From: an uncultured Lactobacillus sp.
GTDB taxonomy: Bacteria; Bacillota; Bacilli; Lactobacillales; Lactobacillaceae
NCBI RefSeq assembly: GCF_948948975.1
Contig: NZ_CARBVX010000006.1
Span: forward strand, 36,324 to 100,323
Length of the DNA stretch: 64,000 bases
Reading direction: 5' to 3'
Both the position numbers and the translations under genes were made by a program. Below are positions 25,749-36,038 of this stretch, in pieces. The notes beneath the pieces are model-generated. The model saw nothing but the letters and a program-made list of their open reading frames with translations. It was not told the origin of the DNA and made no database searches. Position 1 is the first letter of the stretch; every line of letters begins with the position of its first letter.

Positions 25749-28322
25749 ATGGCAAAAAAAGATACGACACCAATGATGAAGCAATATTACGAAATTAAGG
25801 AACAATATCCCGATGCGTTTTTGTTTTATCGTGTGGGTGATTTCTATGAATTATTTGAAGATGATGCAATCAAAGGTGCACAAATTCTAGAATTAACCTT
25901 AACTCATCGTTCAAATAAAACTAAAAATCCAATTCCAATGGCAGGCGTGCCTCATTTAGCTGTGGATACTTACGTTAATACTTTAGTAGAAAAGGGCTAT
26001 AAAGTAGCACTTTGTGAACAACTTGAAGATCCGAAAAAAGCTAAAGGGATGGTTAAACGCGGAATTATTCAATTAATTACGCCAGGTACCATGATGCAAG
26101 AGCGGCCAGATCAAGCAAAAGACAGTAACTATTTAACTTCTGTTATTTCTACAAATTCTGGCTTTGGTTTAGCCTACAGTGACTTATCCACTGGGGAAAC
26201 TTTTTCCACTCATCTAGCTGACTTTGAAGGAGTAGCAAACGAATTATTGTCACTTCAAACACGAGAAGTTGTATATAACGGCCACTTAACTGACTTAAAT
26301 AAGGATTTTTTGAAGAAGGCTAACATTACTGTTTCTGAACCTGTTGAAGTTGATGGCGAACATGCAGAAATTTCTTACGTAGCTCAAAATTTAACTAATG
26401 ATGCTGAAATTAAAGCTACTAAGCAATTAGTTGCATATCTTCTTTCAACCCAAAAGCGTAGTTTAGCCCACCTGCAAGTTGCTCAAAGCTACGAACCAAC
26501 GCAATACTTGCAGATGTCTCACACGGTTCAAACTAACTTAGAGTTAATTAAGTCAGCTAAAACATCTAAGAAGATGGGTTCTTTATTCTGGCTTTTAGAT
26601 AAGACTAGTACTGCTATGGGTGGACGTTTATTAAAATCTTGGATTGAGCGACCACTTCTTTCAGTTACAGAAATTACACGTCGTCAAGAAATGGTTCAAG
26701 CCCTTCTTGATGATTACTTTACCCGTGAAAAAGTTATCGACAGCTTAAAGGGTGTGTATGACTTAGAAAGATTAACAGGTCGAATTGCTTTTGGTTCAGT
26801 TAATGCACGTGAAATGCTTCAATTAGCGCATTCTTTAGGTGCAATTCCTAAAATTTTGAATTCACTGCTTGAAACAAATAATCCACATCTGCAAAATTTT
26901 GCAAAACAAATTGACCCACTAAAAGGAATTCATGACCTAATTGTCAACACTATTGTGGATAATCCACCGCTTCCAACGACTGAAGGTGGATTAATTAGAG
27001 AAGGCGTTTCAGAACAATTAGACCGCTATCGAGACGCCATGAATAATGGTAAGAAGTGGCTATCTGAAATGGAGAGTCATGAACGTGAAGTAACTGGAAT
27101 CAATAATCTAAAAGTTGGTTATAACAAAGTTTTTGGCTACTATATTGAAGTTACAAATTCCAACAAGAGCAAGGTGCCAACTGATCGCTACACTAGAAAG
27201 CAGACCCTAACTAATGCAGAACGTTACATTACGCCTGATCTAAAGGAACATGAAGCTTTAATTTTAGAAGCTGAAGCAAAATCAACTGGTTTAGAATATG
27301 ACTTATTTGTAAAGCTGAGAGAAGATGTTAAAAAGTACATCCCCGCCTTGCAAAAACTAGCTAAACAAATCGCAAGTCTAGATGTTTTAACTAATTTTGC
27401 GACAGTCAGTGAACAAAATAACTATGTTCGTCCTAACTTTGTGACTGATAAACAAGAAATCAATGTAGTCAATGGCCGTCACCCAGTTGTTGAACAAGTT
27501 ATGACCGCTGGTAGCTACATCCCAAATGACGTGAAGATGGATCAAGATACTAATATTTTCTTGATTACGGGACCAAATATGTCTGGTAAATCAACCTATA
27601 TGCGTCAGATGGCTTTAATAGCAATCATGGCGCAGATTGGTTCGTTTGTTCCAGCTGATAGTGCAACTTTACCAATTTTTGATCAAATTTTTACCCGAAT
27701 TGGTGCAGCAGATGATTTGATTTCTGGTCAGAGTACTTTTATGGTAGAAATGAGCGAAGCAAACGACGCTTTGCAACATGCAACTAAGCGATCGCTAGTT
27801 TTGTTTGATGAAATTGGCCGAGGTACAGCTACTTATGACGGAATGGCACTTGCTGGTGCAATTGTTAAGTACCTTCATGATAAGGTTGGCGCAAAGGCCT
27901 TGTTTGCTACACACTACCATGAATTAACCGATTTAGATCAAACGCTCAAGCATTTGAAGAATATTCATGTAGGAGCAACAGAAGAAAATGGAAAGTTAAT
28001 TTTCTTACACAAGATTCTTCCAGGACCTGCCGATCAATCTTATGGTATTCATGTTGCTCAATTAGCAGGCTTACCACACAAGGTTTTGCGTGAAGCAACA
28101 ACAATGCTTAAGCGGTTAGAAAAGCAAGGCGCAAGTGAATTGCAACCAGCTAGTGAACAACTTGATCTCTTTGTTCCTGAAGAAGCGAGTGTACCAGCAA
28201 TTTCAGATGATGAAAAAGATGTATTAGATGAGATTCAAAATGTGTATCTTGCTGACAAGACACCGCTCCAAGTGATGGAATTAGTGGCTCAGTGGCAGCA
28301 GGAATTGAAAGATAAGGACTGA
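25749..28322 (+). CDS. mutS: DNA mismatch repair protein MutS
   Basis: An 857-residue MutS. The mismatch-contacting N-terminal motif ([15 protein letters not shown]) carries the Phe-x-Glu that stacks on mispairs. The C-terminal ATPase has Walker [10 protein letters not shown] and the [12 protein letters not shown] motif. It recognises mismatches and recruits MutL. A perfect TATAAT (25704-25709) lies upstream; the start has GGAAGAAAGGATATTTGGTAACGA ahead of it. It heads the run mutS-mutL-ruvA-ruvB, with mutL starting 5 nt after its stop. Confidence 0.97.
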   Translation: MAKKDTTPMMKQYYEIKEQYPDAFLFYRVGDFYELFEDDAIKGAQILELTLTHRSNKTKNPIPMAGVPHLAVDTYVNTLVEKGYKVALCEQLEDPKKAKGMVKRGIIQLITPGTMMQERPDQAKDSNYLTSVISTNSGFGLAYSDLSTGETFSTHLADFEGVANELLSLQTREVVYNGHLTDLNKDFLKKANITVSEPVEVDGEHAEISYVAQNLTNDAEIKATKQLVAYLLSTQKRSLAHLQVAQSYEPTQYLQMSHTVQTNLELIKSAKTSKKMGSLFWLLDKTSTAMGGRLLKSWIERPLLSVTEITRRQEMVQALLDDYFTREKVIDSLKGVYDLERLTGRIAFGSVNAREMLQLAHSLGAIPKILNSLLETNNPHLQNFAKQIDPLKGIHDLIVNTIVDNPPLPTTEGGLIREGVSEQLDRYRDAMNNGKKWLSEMESHEREVTGINNLKVGYNKVFGYYIEVTNSNKSKVPTDRYTRKQTLTNAERYITPDLKEHEALILEAEAKSTGLEYDLFVKLREDVKKYIPALQKLAKQIASLDVLTNFATVSEQNNYVRPNFVTDKQEINVVNGRHPVVEQVMTAGSYIPNDVKMDQDTNIFLITGPNMSGKSTYMRQMALIAIMAQIGSFVPADSATLPIFDQIFTRIGAADDLISGQSTFMVEMSEANDALQHATKRSLVLFDEIGRGTATYDGMALAGAIVKYLHDKVGAKALFATHYHELTDLDQTLKHLKNIHVGATEENGKLIFLHKILPGPADQSYGIHVAQLAGLPHKVLREATTMLKRLEKQGASELQPASEQLDLFVPEEASVPAISDDEKDVLDEIQNVYLADKTPLQVMELVAQWQQELKDKD

Positions 28323-28327
28323 GAATC

Positions 28328-30220
28328 ATGAGTAAAATTCATGAACTTTCGCCTGAATTAACTAATCAAATTGCAGCTGGTGAAGTTATTGAAAGACCAG
28401 CGAGTGTTGTAAAAGAATTATGTGAAAATTCTCTTGATGCAGGAAGCAAGCGAATTAGAATTGACTTTATTGATGCTGGTTTAAAACAAATTACAGTTCA
28501 AGATAATGGTAGCGGAATTGCTAAAGATCAAATTGATTTAGCCTTTACTCGTCATGCAACTAGTAAGATTGCGACTGAACGGGACCTATTTAATATTTCT
28601 ACTTTAGGATTTCGCGGAGAAGCTTTAGCCTCAATTGCAGCAGTTTCGCACGTAGAAGTAACTACAAGCAATGATAATTTAGGTGGCGTCCGTGCGATCT
28701 TTTCAGGTAGTGAAAAGAAGCTTCAAGAAGATGCCGCTTCACCAAAGGGAACCAAAATTACAGTTAGCGACTTATTTTTTAACACGCCAGCTCGTTTAAA
28801 ATATTTGCGCTCTGAAAGAACTGAAATTTTAAAAATTGTTGATATTGTTAACCGCTTGGCTTTAGGACATCCAGATGTTTCGTTTACGTTAACCAATAAT
28901 GGGAAAATCTTGTTAAAAACCAATGGACGTGATGATTTAAGGCAAGACATAGCTAATATTTATGGTCGTCCGCTTGCTGAAAAAATGGACGTCCTTAAGG
29001 GAAACAGTCCTGACTTTAAGATTAGCGGCCTAATTTCTGACCCTAATACTACTCGATCAAACCGTAACTCTATTTCCTTATTGTTAAATGGACGCTATAT
29101 CAAAAACTACCGTTTAACCCAAGCAATTATGGCTGGCTATGGCAATAAATTAAGACCGCGTCGTTATCCGATTGCAGTAGTAAAAATTGAGCTTGATCCT
29201 CTTTTAGTTGATGTCAATGTTCATCCAACTAAGCAAGAAGTGCGTTTGTCAAAGGAGCAAGAGTTAGAGCGTCTATTAACTACCAGTATTTCTGAAGCAC
29301 TCGAGCAAAATAATCAGATTGATTCAGGGCTAAATAATTTATTAACGCCTAAAAAATCGACTAATGTTGATCAATTGAAATTCAACTTAAATAAAGATGT
29401 AGTTAATACAGCTCGTCCTGTTGAATTTACTCCGCAGGTTGAAGCAGACCAAAGTGCCGAAGTGCATGAAACGGCTGCTAATTTTGTTAGCTTAGATCAG
29501 GTGCGTAATGATGATAAATATGTGATTACGTCAACTTGGGATGACAATGTAAATCAGCAAGTACAATTGAGTCCTTTTGATGAAGAAAAAGATATTCAAG
29601 GAAAAGATGATAGTATTATCTCATCTGGGGATGAGATTTTAGCTAACAATCTACCTGAATTGACTTATATGGGACAAACTAAGTCTTACTTGATTGCTCA
29701 TAATGAGGAAGATCTCTATTTAATTGATCAAGTTAACGCATATCGTCGTTTAGCTTATGATCAAATTCTTCAAGATTTAAATAGTGAAAATATTTCTCAG
29801 CAAGGTCTTCTTAGCCCCTTAATTTTGGACTTTAGCAATGTTGATTATTTAAAATTAAAAGAAAATCTAGAAAATCTTCAAGAGTTTGGTTTATTTTTAG
29901 AAGATTTTGGTCAAAATAGCCTGATCTTGAGAACATATCCTATTTGGCTTCAGCCTGATGTTGAAAAAAATGTCCAGATGATTTTGGACTTATATTTAAA
30001 TCAAACTGAGCATGATACCTCTAAGCTTAAAGCGCAAATTGCCGGCGAAATAACTATGCGTCAAAGTGCTAGAAGAAGAGTGCTCAATCCAGTTGAAGCA
30101 CAAGAGTTGTTAAAGAATTTAAGAAGTAGCAGTGATCCTTATCAAGATTTTGAGGGGAGAATAATTATTATCCAGTTAAGCGAAAATGATCTTAACAAGA
30201 TGTTTAAAAAAGATGAGTAG
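28328..30220 (+). CDS. mutL: DNA mismatch repair protein MutL with non-canonical C-terminal domain
   Basis: A 630-residue MutL. The GHKL ATPase half is standard: E29-K-E-L-C-E33-N-S-L-D-A-G, DNGSGI at 59-64, GFRGEAL at 94-100 and [11 protein letters not shown]. The C-terminal half departs from the Gram-positive pattern. The endonuclease motif DQHAX2EX4E reads [12 protein letters not shown] at 467-478, and the CPHGRP zinc motif is DFEGRI at 607-612. Metal ligands for nicking are therefore missing. It may act with another nuclease or be reduced in function. It is coupled to mutS and ruvA. Confidence 0.93.
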   Translation: MSKIHELSPELTNQIAAGEVIERPASVVKELCENSLDAGSKRIRIDFIDAGLKQITVQDNGSGIAKDQIDLAFTRHATSKIATERDLFNISTLGFRGEALASIAAVSHVEVTTSNDNLGGVRAIFSGSEKKLQEDAASPKGTKITVSDLFFNTPARLKYLRSERTEILKIVDIVNRLALGHPDVSFTLTNNGKILLKTNGRDDLRQDIANIYGRPLAEKMDVLKGNSPDFKISGLISDPNTTRSNRNSISLLLNGRYIKNYRLTQAIMAGYGNKLRPRRYPIAVVKIELDPLLVDVNVHPTKQEVRLSKEQELERLLTTSISEALEQNNQIDSGLNNLLTPKKSTNVDQLKFNLNKDVVNTARPVEFTPQVEADQSAEVHETAANFVSLDQVRNDDKYVITSTWDDNVNQQVQLSPFDEEKDIQGKDDSIISSGDEILANNLPELTYMGQTKSYLIAHNEEDLYLIDQVNAYRRLAYDQILQDLNSENISQQGLLSPLILDFSNVDYLKLKENLENLQEFGLFLEDFGQNSLILRTYPIWLQPDVEKNVQMILDLYLNQTEHDTSKLKAQIAGEITMRQSARRRVLNPVEAQELLKNLRSSSDPYQDFEGRIIIIQLSENDLNKMFKKDE

Positions 30221-30225
30221 GTAAA

Positions 30226-30804
30226 ATGTTTGAATATCTCAAAGGAATAGTAACAAAAATTGATCCAGCTTATATCGTTCTAGATGTAAATGGAGTTGGC
30301 TATAAGATTCTTTGTCCCACTCCTTATAGTTATGATGAAAATCAACCTGCAACAATTTACGTTGAGCAAGTTGTAAGAGATACGGGAATTACTCTATATG
30401 GTTTTTTATCTTTAGAAGATAAAGAATTATTTTTAAAATTACTAAGTGTTTCAGGAATTGGACCTAAGTCTGCTGTGGCAATTATGGCTGCTGAAGACAC
30501 TGATTCTTTGGCTAGTGCAATTCAAAATGGTGAAGTAAAATACTTAACTCGTTTCCCAGGAGTAGGAAAAAAGACTGCTTCTCAGATTGTCTTAGACTTG
30601 AAGGGAAAACTAGGCGATTATGTAAAAAAATCAACTGCTGCTGCCGATCTTACTCCAAGTTTGCAAGATGCTTTACTTGCCTTAGTAGCGCTTGGTTATA
30701 CCCAAAAAGAAGTTGATCGAATTACGCCAAAATTAGCAAAATTACCTGAAAATACTGCTGATGGTTATGTTAAGGAAGCATTAGCTTTACTACTTAAGAA
30801 ATAA
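30226..30804 (+). CDS. ruvA: Holliday junction branch migration protein RuvA
   Basis: A 192-residue RuvA with the N-terminal OB fold ([19 protein letters not shown]), two helix-hairpin-helix motifs ([16 protein letters not shown] and [17 protein letters not shown]) and a C-terminal domain III that contacts RuvB. The tetramer binds four-way junctions and loads RuvB. It starts 5 nt after mutL and precedes ruvB by 37 nt, the usual pair. Confidence 0.96.
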   Translation: MFEYLKGIVTKIDPAYIVLDVNGVGYKILCPTPYSYDENQPATIYVEQVVRDTGITLYGFLSLEDKELFLKLLSVSGIGPKSAVAIMAAEDTDSLASAIQNGEVKYLTRFPGVGKKTASQIVLDLKGKLGDYVKKSTAAADLTPSLQDALLALVALGYTQKEVDRITPKLAKLPENTADGYVKEALALLLKK

Positions 30805-30841
30805 AATTTAGAAATTAATTGATGATAGGGAAGTGAAAAAT

Positions 30842-31852
30842 GTGAATGATGAAGAACGAATTATAGGAGCAGAAAGCAGTGAAGAAGATGAAACAATCGA
30901 ATTGTCGCTGCGTCCGCAACTACTTGCTCAATATATTGGGCAAGATAAAGTTAAAAGTGAGATGAAAATCTACATTCAGGCAGCAAAACAGCGTGATGAA
31001 GCCTTAGATCATGTTCTTTTATATGGACCTCCTGGATTAGGTAAGACTACATTAGCCTTTGTAATTGCTAATGAAATGGGAGTTCATTTAAAGAGTACAT
31101 CCGGACCAGCAATTGAAAAGGCTGGAGACTTAGTAGCGCTACTTTCAGAATTGAATCCGGGGGATGTTTTGTTTATTGATGAGATCCACCGTTTAGCTAA
31201 ACCGGTGGAAGAGGTTCTCTATTCAGCAATGGAAGATTTTTATATCGATATTGTTGTTGGAGAAGGTCAAACAACGCATGCAGTCCATGTACCGCTACCT
31301 CCTTTTACCTTAATTGGAGCAACCACTAGAGCAGGTCAATTGTCTGCACCGCTAAGAGATCGTTTTGGAATTATTGAACACATGCAGTACTATTCTGTTG
31401 AAGATTTAGAAAAAATAATACAAAGATCTAGTGTAGTTTTTAATACAAAGATTGATCCTGAAGCTGCAATTGAATTAGCGCGTCGCTCTCGTGGAACTCC
31501 TCGTGTTGCTAACCGTTTGCTTAAACGTGTTCGTGATTTTGCTGAAGTAAAAGGTGAAGAAGCTATTTCTTTAGTAACAACTAAGCACTCACTGCATTTG
31601 TTAGAAGTTGACGATGAAGGACTAGATCAGACTGACCGGAAACTTTTAAGAATGATGATTGAAAACTATGGCGGAGGTCCAGTTGGAATTAAGACAATTG
31701 CAGCTAATGTAGGGGAAGATACAGATACAATTGAAGAAGTATATGAACCATATTTACTACAAAAAGGGTTTATTACTCGAACTCCTCGAGGCAGAAGCGT
31801 TACACAAAAAGCTTATCTGCAATTAGGTTATCCACCAAAAGATGAAAAGTAA
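30842..31852 (+). CDS. ruvB: Holliday junction DNA helicase RuvB
   Basis: A 336-residue AAA+ helicase: [16 protein letters not shown], Walker [10 protein letters not shown], Walker B FIDEIHRL, sensor [17 protein letters not shown] and a winged-helix tail ([17 protein letters not shown]). The hexamer drives branch migration with RuvA. GTG 30842 is preferred over GTG 30833 because TAGGGAA sits 9 nt before it, whereas it abuts 30833. Confidence 0.96.
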   Translation: MNDEERIIGAESSEEDETIELSLRPQLLAQYIGQDKVKSEMKIYIQAAKQRDEALDHVLLYGPPGLGKTTLAFVIANEMGVHLKSTSGPAIEKAGDLVALLSELNPGDVLFIDEIHRLAKPVEEVLYSAMEDFYIDIVVGEGQTTHAVHVPLPPFTLIGATTRAGQLSAPLRDRFGIIEHMQYYSVEDLEKIIQRSSVVFNTKIDPEAAIELARRSRGTPRVANRLLKRVRDFAEVKGEEAISLVTTKHSLHLLEVDDEGLDQTDRKLLRMMIENYGGGPVGIKTIAANVGEDTDTIEEVYEPYLLQKGFITRTPRGRSVTQKAYLQLGYPPKDEK

Positions 31853-31878
31853 GTTTTTAGTTAAGCTAAAAATACGGT

Positions 31879-31884
31879 ATAATT
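31879..31884 (+). promoter_or_regulatory. Likely yajC promoter -10
   Basis: A perfect TATAAT with a weak TTTAGT-like -35 about 17 nt upstream, in the gap between ruvB and yajC. Confidence 0.45.
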
Positions 31885-31927
31885 ATTATTTGAAAGTTAA
31901 TTAATAAAAATAATGAGGTGTAATACT

Positions 31928-32368
31928 TTGAATACATTTTTCTTAGCACAAAGTGCTGCTGGTATGAATAATATTTTTATGATCATTGCAATGATTGCAA
32001 TTTTTGTTTTCTTCTATTTCTCAATGATCAAGCCACAAAAGAAGCAACAACAAGAACGTATGAAGATGATGTCTGAACTTAAGAAGGGCGACCAAGTAAT
32101 TATGGTTGATGGTCTTCATGGTAAAGTTGATTCAATTAATGATAGTGATAAGACTGTCGTTATTGATGCAGACGGAATCTTTTTAACATTTGAAAGAATG
32201 GCTATTCGTCGTGTTCTTCCAACTGCTGCAGCTCCTGCACAAGACCTTAAGGCTAATGAAGCTAAAGAAGAAAAAGTTGAAACCGAAGAAAAGACTGTTG
32301 AAAAAGACAGTAAGCCAGAAGAAAAAGCTACTGATACAACTGAAAACACTAATTCAGAAGATAAATAA
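31928..32368 (+). CDS. yajC: Preprotein translocase subunit YajC
   Basis: A 146-residue protein with one N-terminal membrane segment (about residues 12-35: NIFMIIAMIAIFVFFYFSMI), the conserved IKPQKKQQQERMKMMSELKKGDQV block and a long Glu/Lys/Thr-rich tail. YajC associates with SecDF and the Sec translocon. The start is TTG 31928 with GAGGTG 7-8 nt upstream; an ATG at 31913 overlaps that Shine-Dalgarno and is rejected. Confidence 0.9.
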   Translation: MNTFFLAQSAAGMNNIFMIIAMIAIFVFFYFSMIKPQKKQQQERMKMMSELKKGDQVIMVDGLHGKVDSINDSDKTVVIDADGIFLTFERMAIRRVLPTAAAPAQDLKANEAKEEKVETEEKTVEKDSKPEEKATDTTENTNSEDK

Positions 32369-32394
32369 AAAACGTCCTTGCGGACGTTTTTTAT
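32369..32394 (+). terminator. yajC terminator
   Basis: AACGTCC-TTGC-GGACGTT followed by TTTTA and a further T run. Confidence 0.9.
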
Positions 32395-32401
32395 TTTTTT
32401 A

Positions 32402-32430
32402 TTGTCATGACTAGTATTGTAAAATAGAAT
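32402..32430 (+). promoter_or_regulatory. zwf promoter
   Basis: TTGTCA (32402-32407), 17-nt spacer, TAGAAT (32425-32430), upstream of zwf and after the yajC terminator. Confidence 0.8.
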
Positions 32431-32465
32431 TGGTAAAGTTAATTTTTATTAAGTAGGTAGTTAGA

Positions 32466-33914
32466 ATGAAAAATATTCCAGTTGTTATGATTATTTTTGG
32501 TGGCTCCGGAGATTTAGCTCATAGAAAGCTTTATCCAGCCTTATTTAATTTGTATCAAAAAGGTTTAATTCATGATCATTTTGCTGTAATTGGTACAGCT
32601 AGAAGACCTTGGAGCCATGAATATTTGCAAGAACAAGTAGTTGAAGCTGTTAAAGAAAGCTGTGACAACTTTGATGAAAAAGAAGCAAAAGAATTCGCTT
32701 CACATTTTTATTACCAGTCTCACGATGTAACTGATATTGGCCACTACATTGCCTTAAAGGAATTAGCAGCTAAACTTGATGAAAAATATCAAGCACAAGG
32801 AAATCGAATTTTCTACATGGCTATGGCACCAAGATTTTTTGGTACAATTGCTACTCATATTAATGATCAAAAATTGCTTGGTAGCGGCTTTAACCGTTTA
32901 GTAATTGAAAAGCCATTTGGTCATGATTTAGCTTCAGCAGAAAAGTTAAACCGAGAAATTGGCGAAAGTTTTGATGAAGAGTCGGTATATCGAATTGACC
33001 ACTATCTTGGAAAAGAAATGGTTCAAAATATTATGCCTCTAAGAATGACTAATCCAATTGTTAAGAATATCTGGAATAATGACTATATCGCAAATATGCA
33101 AGTAACTTTAGCAGAAAGTCTAGGAGTAGGAACTCGTGGTGGTTACTACGAAACATCAGGTGCTTTACGTGATATGGTTCAAAACCATATTTTCCAAATT
33201 ATTACACTTTTAGCTATGCCTGAGCCTAAAGGACTTGATTCAGACCATATTCACCAAGCTAAACAAGAATTATTAGATAGCCTAGTAATTCCAACTCCAG
33301 AAATGGTTAAAAAGCATTTTTCACGGGGACAATATTTGGCTGATGATAATGAAGTAGAATATTCAAAGGCTGATCAAGTTGCACCGGATTCTAAAGTAGA
33401 AACATTTGTGGCTGGAGAAGTTAAATTCAAAAAGGGTCCAGTAGCTGATGTACCAATTTACTTTAGAACTGGTAAGAAGATGAAGGATAAGGTTTCTCGC
33501 ATTGATATTGTTCTTCACCATATGAATAATTTATACGGTAGTGCACATTCAAATAATATCTCAATTATTATTGATCCGATTAGTGAAATCTACTTCACAA
33601 TTAATGGAAAGAAGATTATCTCTGAAGGGTTAAGAAGAGAAAACCTTAGCTATAAGTTTTCTAAGGAAGAAATGGAGCAAGTTCCAGATGGCTACGAACG
33701 ATTGCTTCATGATGTGTTTGTAGCAGATAGAACTAACTTTACTCATTGGTCAGAATTGAAGCAATATTGGAAGTTCGTTGATGCAGTTGAAAATGCTTGG
33801 CAAGATGAAAATAAAGATGTTAAGCAGCTTGAACAATATCCAAGTGGTAAGTTCGGTACGGAATCAAGTAATCATATTTTTGAAAAAGATAGCGAACACT
33901 GGATTTACCGTTAA
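32466..33914 (+). CDS. zwf: Glucose-6-phosphate 1-dehydrogenase
   Basis: A 482-residue enzyme with the coenzyme-binding IFGGSGDLAHRKLYPALF and the catalytic RIDHYLGKE. It oxidises glucose 6-phosphate to 6-phosphogluconolactone, making NADPH for the oxidative pentose phosphate branch. Its own promoter lies upstream. The stop codon TAA overlaps the ATG of dinB by one base (TAATG), so the two are translationally coupled. The pairing with a polymerase gene has no obvious metabolic reason. Confidence 0.96.
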   Translation: MKNIPVVMIIFGGSGDLAHRKLYPALFNLYQKGLIHDHFAVIGTARRPWSHEYLQEQVVEAVKESCDNFDEKEAKEFASHFYYQSHDVTDIGHYIALKELAAKLDEKYQAQGNRIFYMAMAPRFFGTIATHINDQKLLGSGFNRLVIEKPFGHDLASAEKLNREIGESFDEESVYRIDHYLGKEMVQNIMPLRMTNPIVKNIWNNDYIANMQVTLAESLGVGTRGGYYETSGALRDMVQNHIFQIITLLAMPEPKGLDSDHIHQAKQELLDSLVIPTPEMVKKHFSRGQYLADDNEVEYSKADQVAPDSKVETFVAGEVKFKKGPVADVPIYFRTGKKMKDKVSRIDIVLHHMNNLYGSAHSNNISIIIDPISEIYFTINGKKIISEGLRRENLSYKFSKEEMEQVPDGYERLLHDVFVADRTNFTHWSELKQYWKFVDAVENAWQDENKDVKQLEQYPSGKFGTESSNHIFEKDSEHWIYR

Positions 33915-35035
33915 TGGATTTACTACCTAAGAACAATACTAGTCGTAAGATTATTCATATTGATATGGATGCCTTCTATGCTTCAGTAGAAATGCGAGAT
34001 AACCCTAACATTAGAGATAAGGCAGTCTTGATTGGTGGAGATCCTAATAAAAATAAGGGTCATGGTGTTGTGGCAACAGCCAATTATATTGCTCGGCGTT
34101 ATGGAGCCCATTCAGCCATGCCTACGGCCAAGGCAGTGAGATTAATACCAGCAGAGAAGTTAGTAATTATTCAACCAAATTTTGAAAAGTATCGCGCTGT
34201 ATCAGCTAAAATTCATCAATTGATGCATAAGATAACTGATCGAGTAGAATCGGTTGCATTAGATGAAGCATATTTAGATGTTACTGAAAATAAGCTTAAT
34301 TTAACCGATCCAGTTCGTATTGCCGCTTTACTTCAGGAACGAATCTATCAAAAAGTTGGTCTAACTAGTTCATTTGGTGTATCTTATAACAAGTTTTTAG
34401 CTAAGATGGGGTCAGAATATGCAAAACCTTTTGGTAGAACTGTAATTAAATCAGAAACGGCTCTCGATTTCTTAGCAAAACAACCGATAAAGAACTTCCC
34501 TGGTATTGGGCCAAAGACAGAAGAAAAATTGGCAGAGATGGGAGTTTATACCGGAGCTGAGCTAAGAGAAATTTCAACCGATATTTTAATTAAAAAATTT
34601 AATCGAATGGGTTATCTCATGGCTCAGCATGCCCATGGTATTGACTTAAGAAGTGTCGTGACTGATTCAGAAAGAAATCGAAAGTCAATCGGTATTGAAC
34701 GTACTTTTAATCAAAATCTATTTAATGAAAATACTGCTTTAACAAAGTTACGTTCTTATAGTGGCGAACTTGAAAAAAGCCTAAAAGAGCGCCACTTTCT
34801 TGCAAATTGCGTCGTCTTAAAAGTACGCGATGCTAATTTTAAGACAATTACTAAAAGAAGGAAGCTAAAGCAGGGCACTAATGATAAAATTGTTATCTAC
34901 GATACTGGGCGTGCTTTGTTTGCAGCAGAGAAAAGCATGCTTTCAACTGGAATCCGGCTTTTAGGCCTTACGGTCACTGATTTTGAAGAGCATCCCGTTG
35001 AGAATATATCGCTAGAAATTTTTGATAATGAGTAA
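33914..35035 (+). CDS. dinB: DNA polymerase IV (DinB), Y-family
   Basis: A 373-residue translesion polymerase. Catalytic acids are in IHIDMDAFYASVEMRDNP and SVALDEAYLDVT, and the thumb has helix-hairpin-helix FPGIGPKTEEKLAEMG. It is error-prone and bypasses damaged bases. The start overlaps the zwf stop by one base. No SOS (LexA) box is visible immediately upstream, since its transcription appears to depend on the zwf promoter. Confidence 0.95.
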   Translation: MDLLPKNNTSRKIIHIDMDAFYASVEMRDNPNIRDKAVLIGGDPNKNKGHGVVATANYIARRYGAHSAMPTAKAVRLIPAEKLVIIQPNFEKYRAVSAKIHQLMHKITDRVESVALDEAYLDVTENKLNLTDPVRIAALLQERIYQKVGLTSSFGVSYNKFLAKMGSEYAKPFGRTVIKSETALDFLAKQPIKNFPGIGPKTEEKLAEMGVYTGAELREISTDILIKKFNRMGYLMAQHAHGIDLRSVVTDSERNRKSIGIERTFNQNLFNENTALTKLRSYSGELEKSLKERHFLANCVVLKVRDANFKTITKRRKLKQGTNDKIVIYDTGRALFAAEKSMLSTGIRLLGLTVTDFEEHPVENISLEIFDNE

Positions 35036-35072
35036 TGATAAAATAAAAAGAAAAATTTAGGAGAGAGAATTA

Positions 35073-36038
35073 ATGGCAACTTTTGATGAAATTTATGAAA
35101 AGATAAAAGAATATCCAACAATTATTTTGCACCGTCATACTAGCCCAGATCCAGACGCAATTGGTTCTCAAGCTGGTTTGGCTAGATCTTTGAGATTGGC
35201 TTTCCCTGATAAAAAGATCCTTTGTGCTGGTGAAAATGATGAAGGTGACTTAATTTGGATTAACAAGATGGATGAAGTTAAGCCAGAAGACTACAAGGGT
35301 GCTTTAGTTATTACAACAGATACTGCAAATACGCCTCGTATTTCTAATAAAAACTATGACAAGGGAGATCTTTTAATTAAGATTGACCACCACCCAGATG
35401 TAGATCCATACGCAGATATGAGCTACGTTGATCCAGATGCACCAGCTGCTTCTGAGATTATTTTTGATTTCTTAAAAGCAGAGAACTTACCAATTACTAA
35501 GGAAGTTGCAGCGGCTTTATATGCAGGTATTGTAGGTGATACTGGAAGATTTATGTATCCTGAAACTTCAGCTCATACTTTTGATGTTGCAGCTGAATTA
35601 ACTAAAACTGGAATTAATATTACCGATATTGCTAGAGAAATTGCGGATGTTACTTTTGATGAAGCAAAATTACAGGCTTGGGCAATGGATAAGATGGAAA
35701 TTGATCCAGTTGGAGCAGCTTACACAATTTTGATGCAAGATGATTTGAAGAAACTGGGATTAACTGATGATCAAGCAAATGTTGCTGTTTCAACTCCTGG
35801 TCGAATTAAAGATGTTTTAGCTTGGAATGTATTTGTAGAAAAGCCAGATGGAACTTTCCGCGTTCATTATCGTTCAAAGGGCCCGGTTATTAATCATTTA
35901 GCCGAAAAGCACGATGGTGGTGGACACGCACTAGCATCTGGAGCTAATGCAAAAGACATGGATGAAGTAAAGCAAGTCTTTAATGAAGTAGTAGAAGTAA
36001 CAAAGAAGTATAAAGAAGAACATGGCACAAACAAGTAG
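35073..36038 (+). CDS. nrnA: DHH-family phosphoesterase, NrnA-like
   Basis: A 321-residue DHH/DHHA1 protein. Metal-binding motifs are HRHTSPDPDAIGSQ, TDTANTPR and KIDHHPDVD, with the GGGHALASGA substrate loop near the C-terminus. NrnA proteins degrade short RNA oligonucleotides and convert phosphoadenosine phosphate to AMP. TTTAGGAGAGAGAATTA precedes the ATG. Its end overlaps the start of the helicase gene by 17 nt, suggesting coupled expression of two RNA-related proteins. Confidence 0.9.
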   Translation: MATFDEIYEKIKEYPTIILHRHTSPDPDAIGSQAGLARSLRLAFPDKKILCAGENDEGDLIWINKMDEVKPEDYKGALVITTDTANTPRISNKNYDKGDLLIKIDHHPDVDPYADMSYVDPDAPAASEIIFDFLKAENLPITKEVAAALYAGIVGDTGRFMYPETSAHTFDVAAELTKTGINITDIAREIADVTFDEAKLQAWAMDKMEIDPVGAAYTILMQDDLKKLGLTDDQANVAVSTPGRIKDVLAWNVFVEKPDGTFRVHYRSKGPVINHLAEKHDGGGHALASGANAKDMDEVKQVFNEVVEVTKKYKEEHGTNK

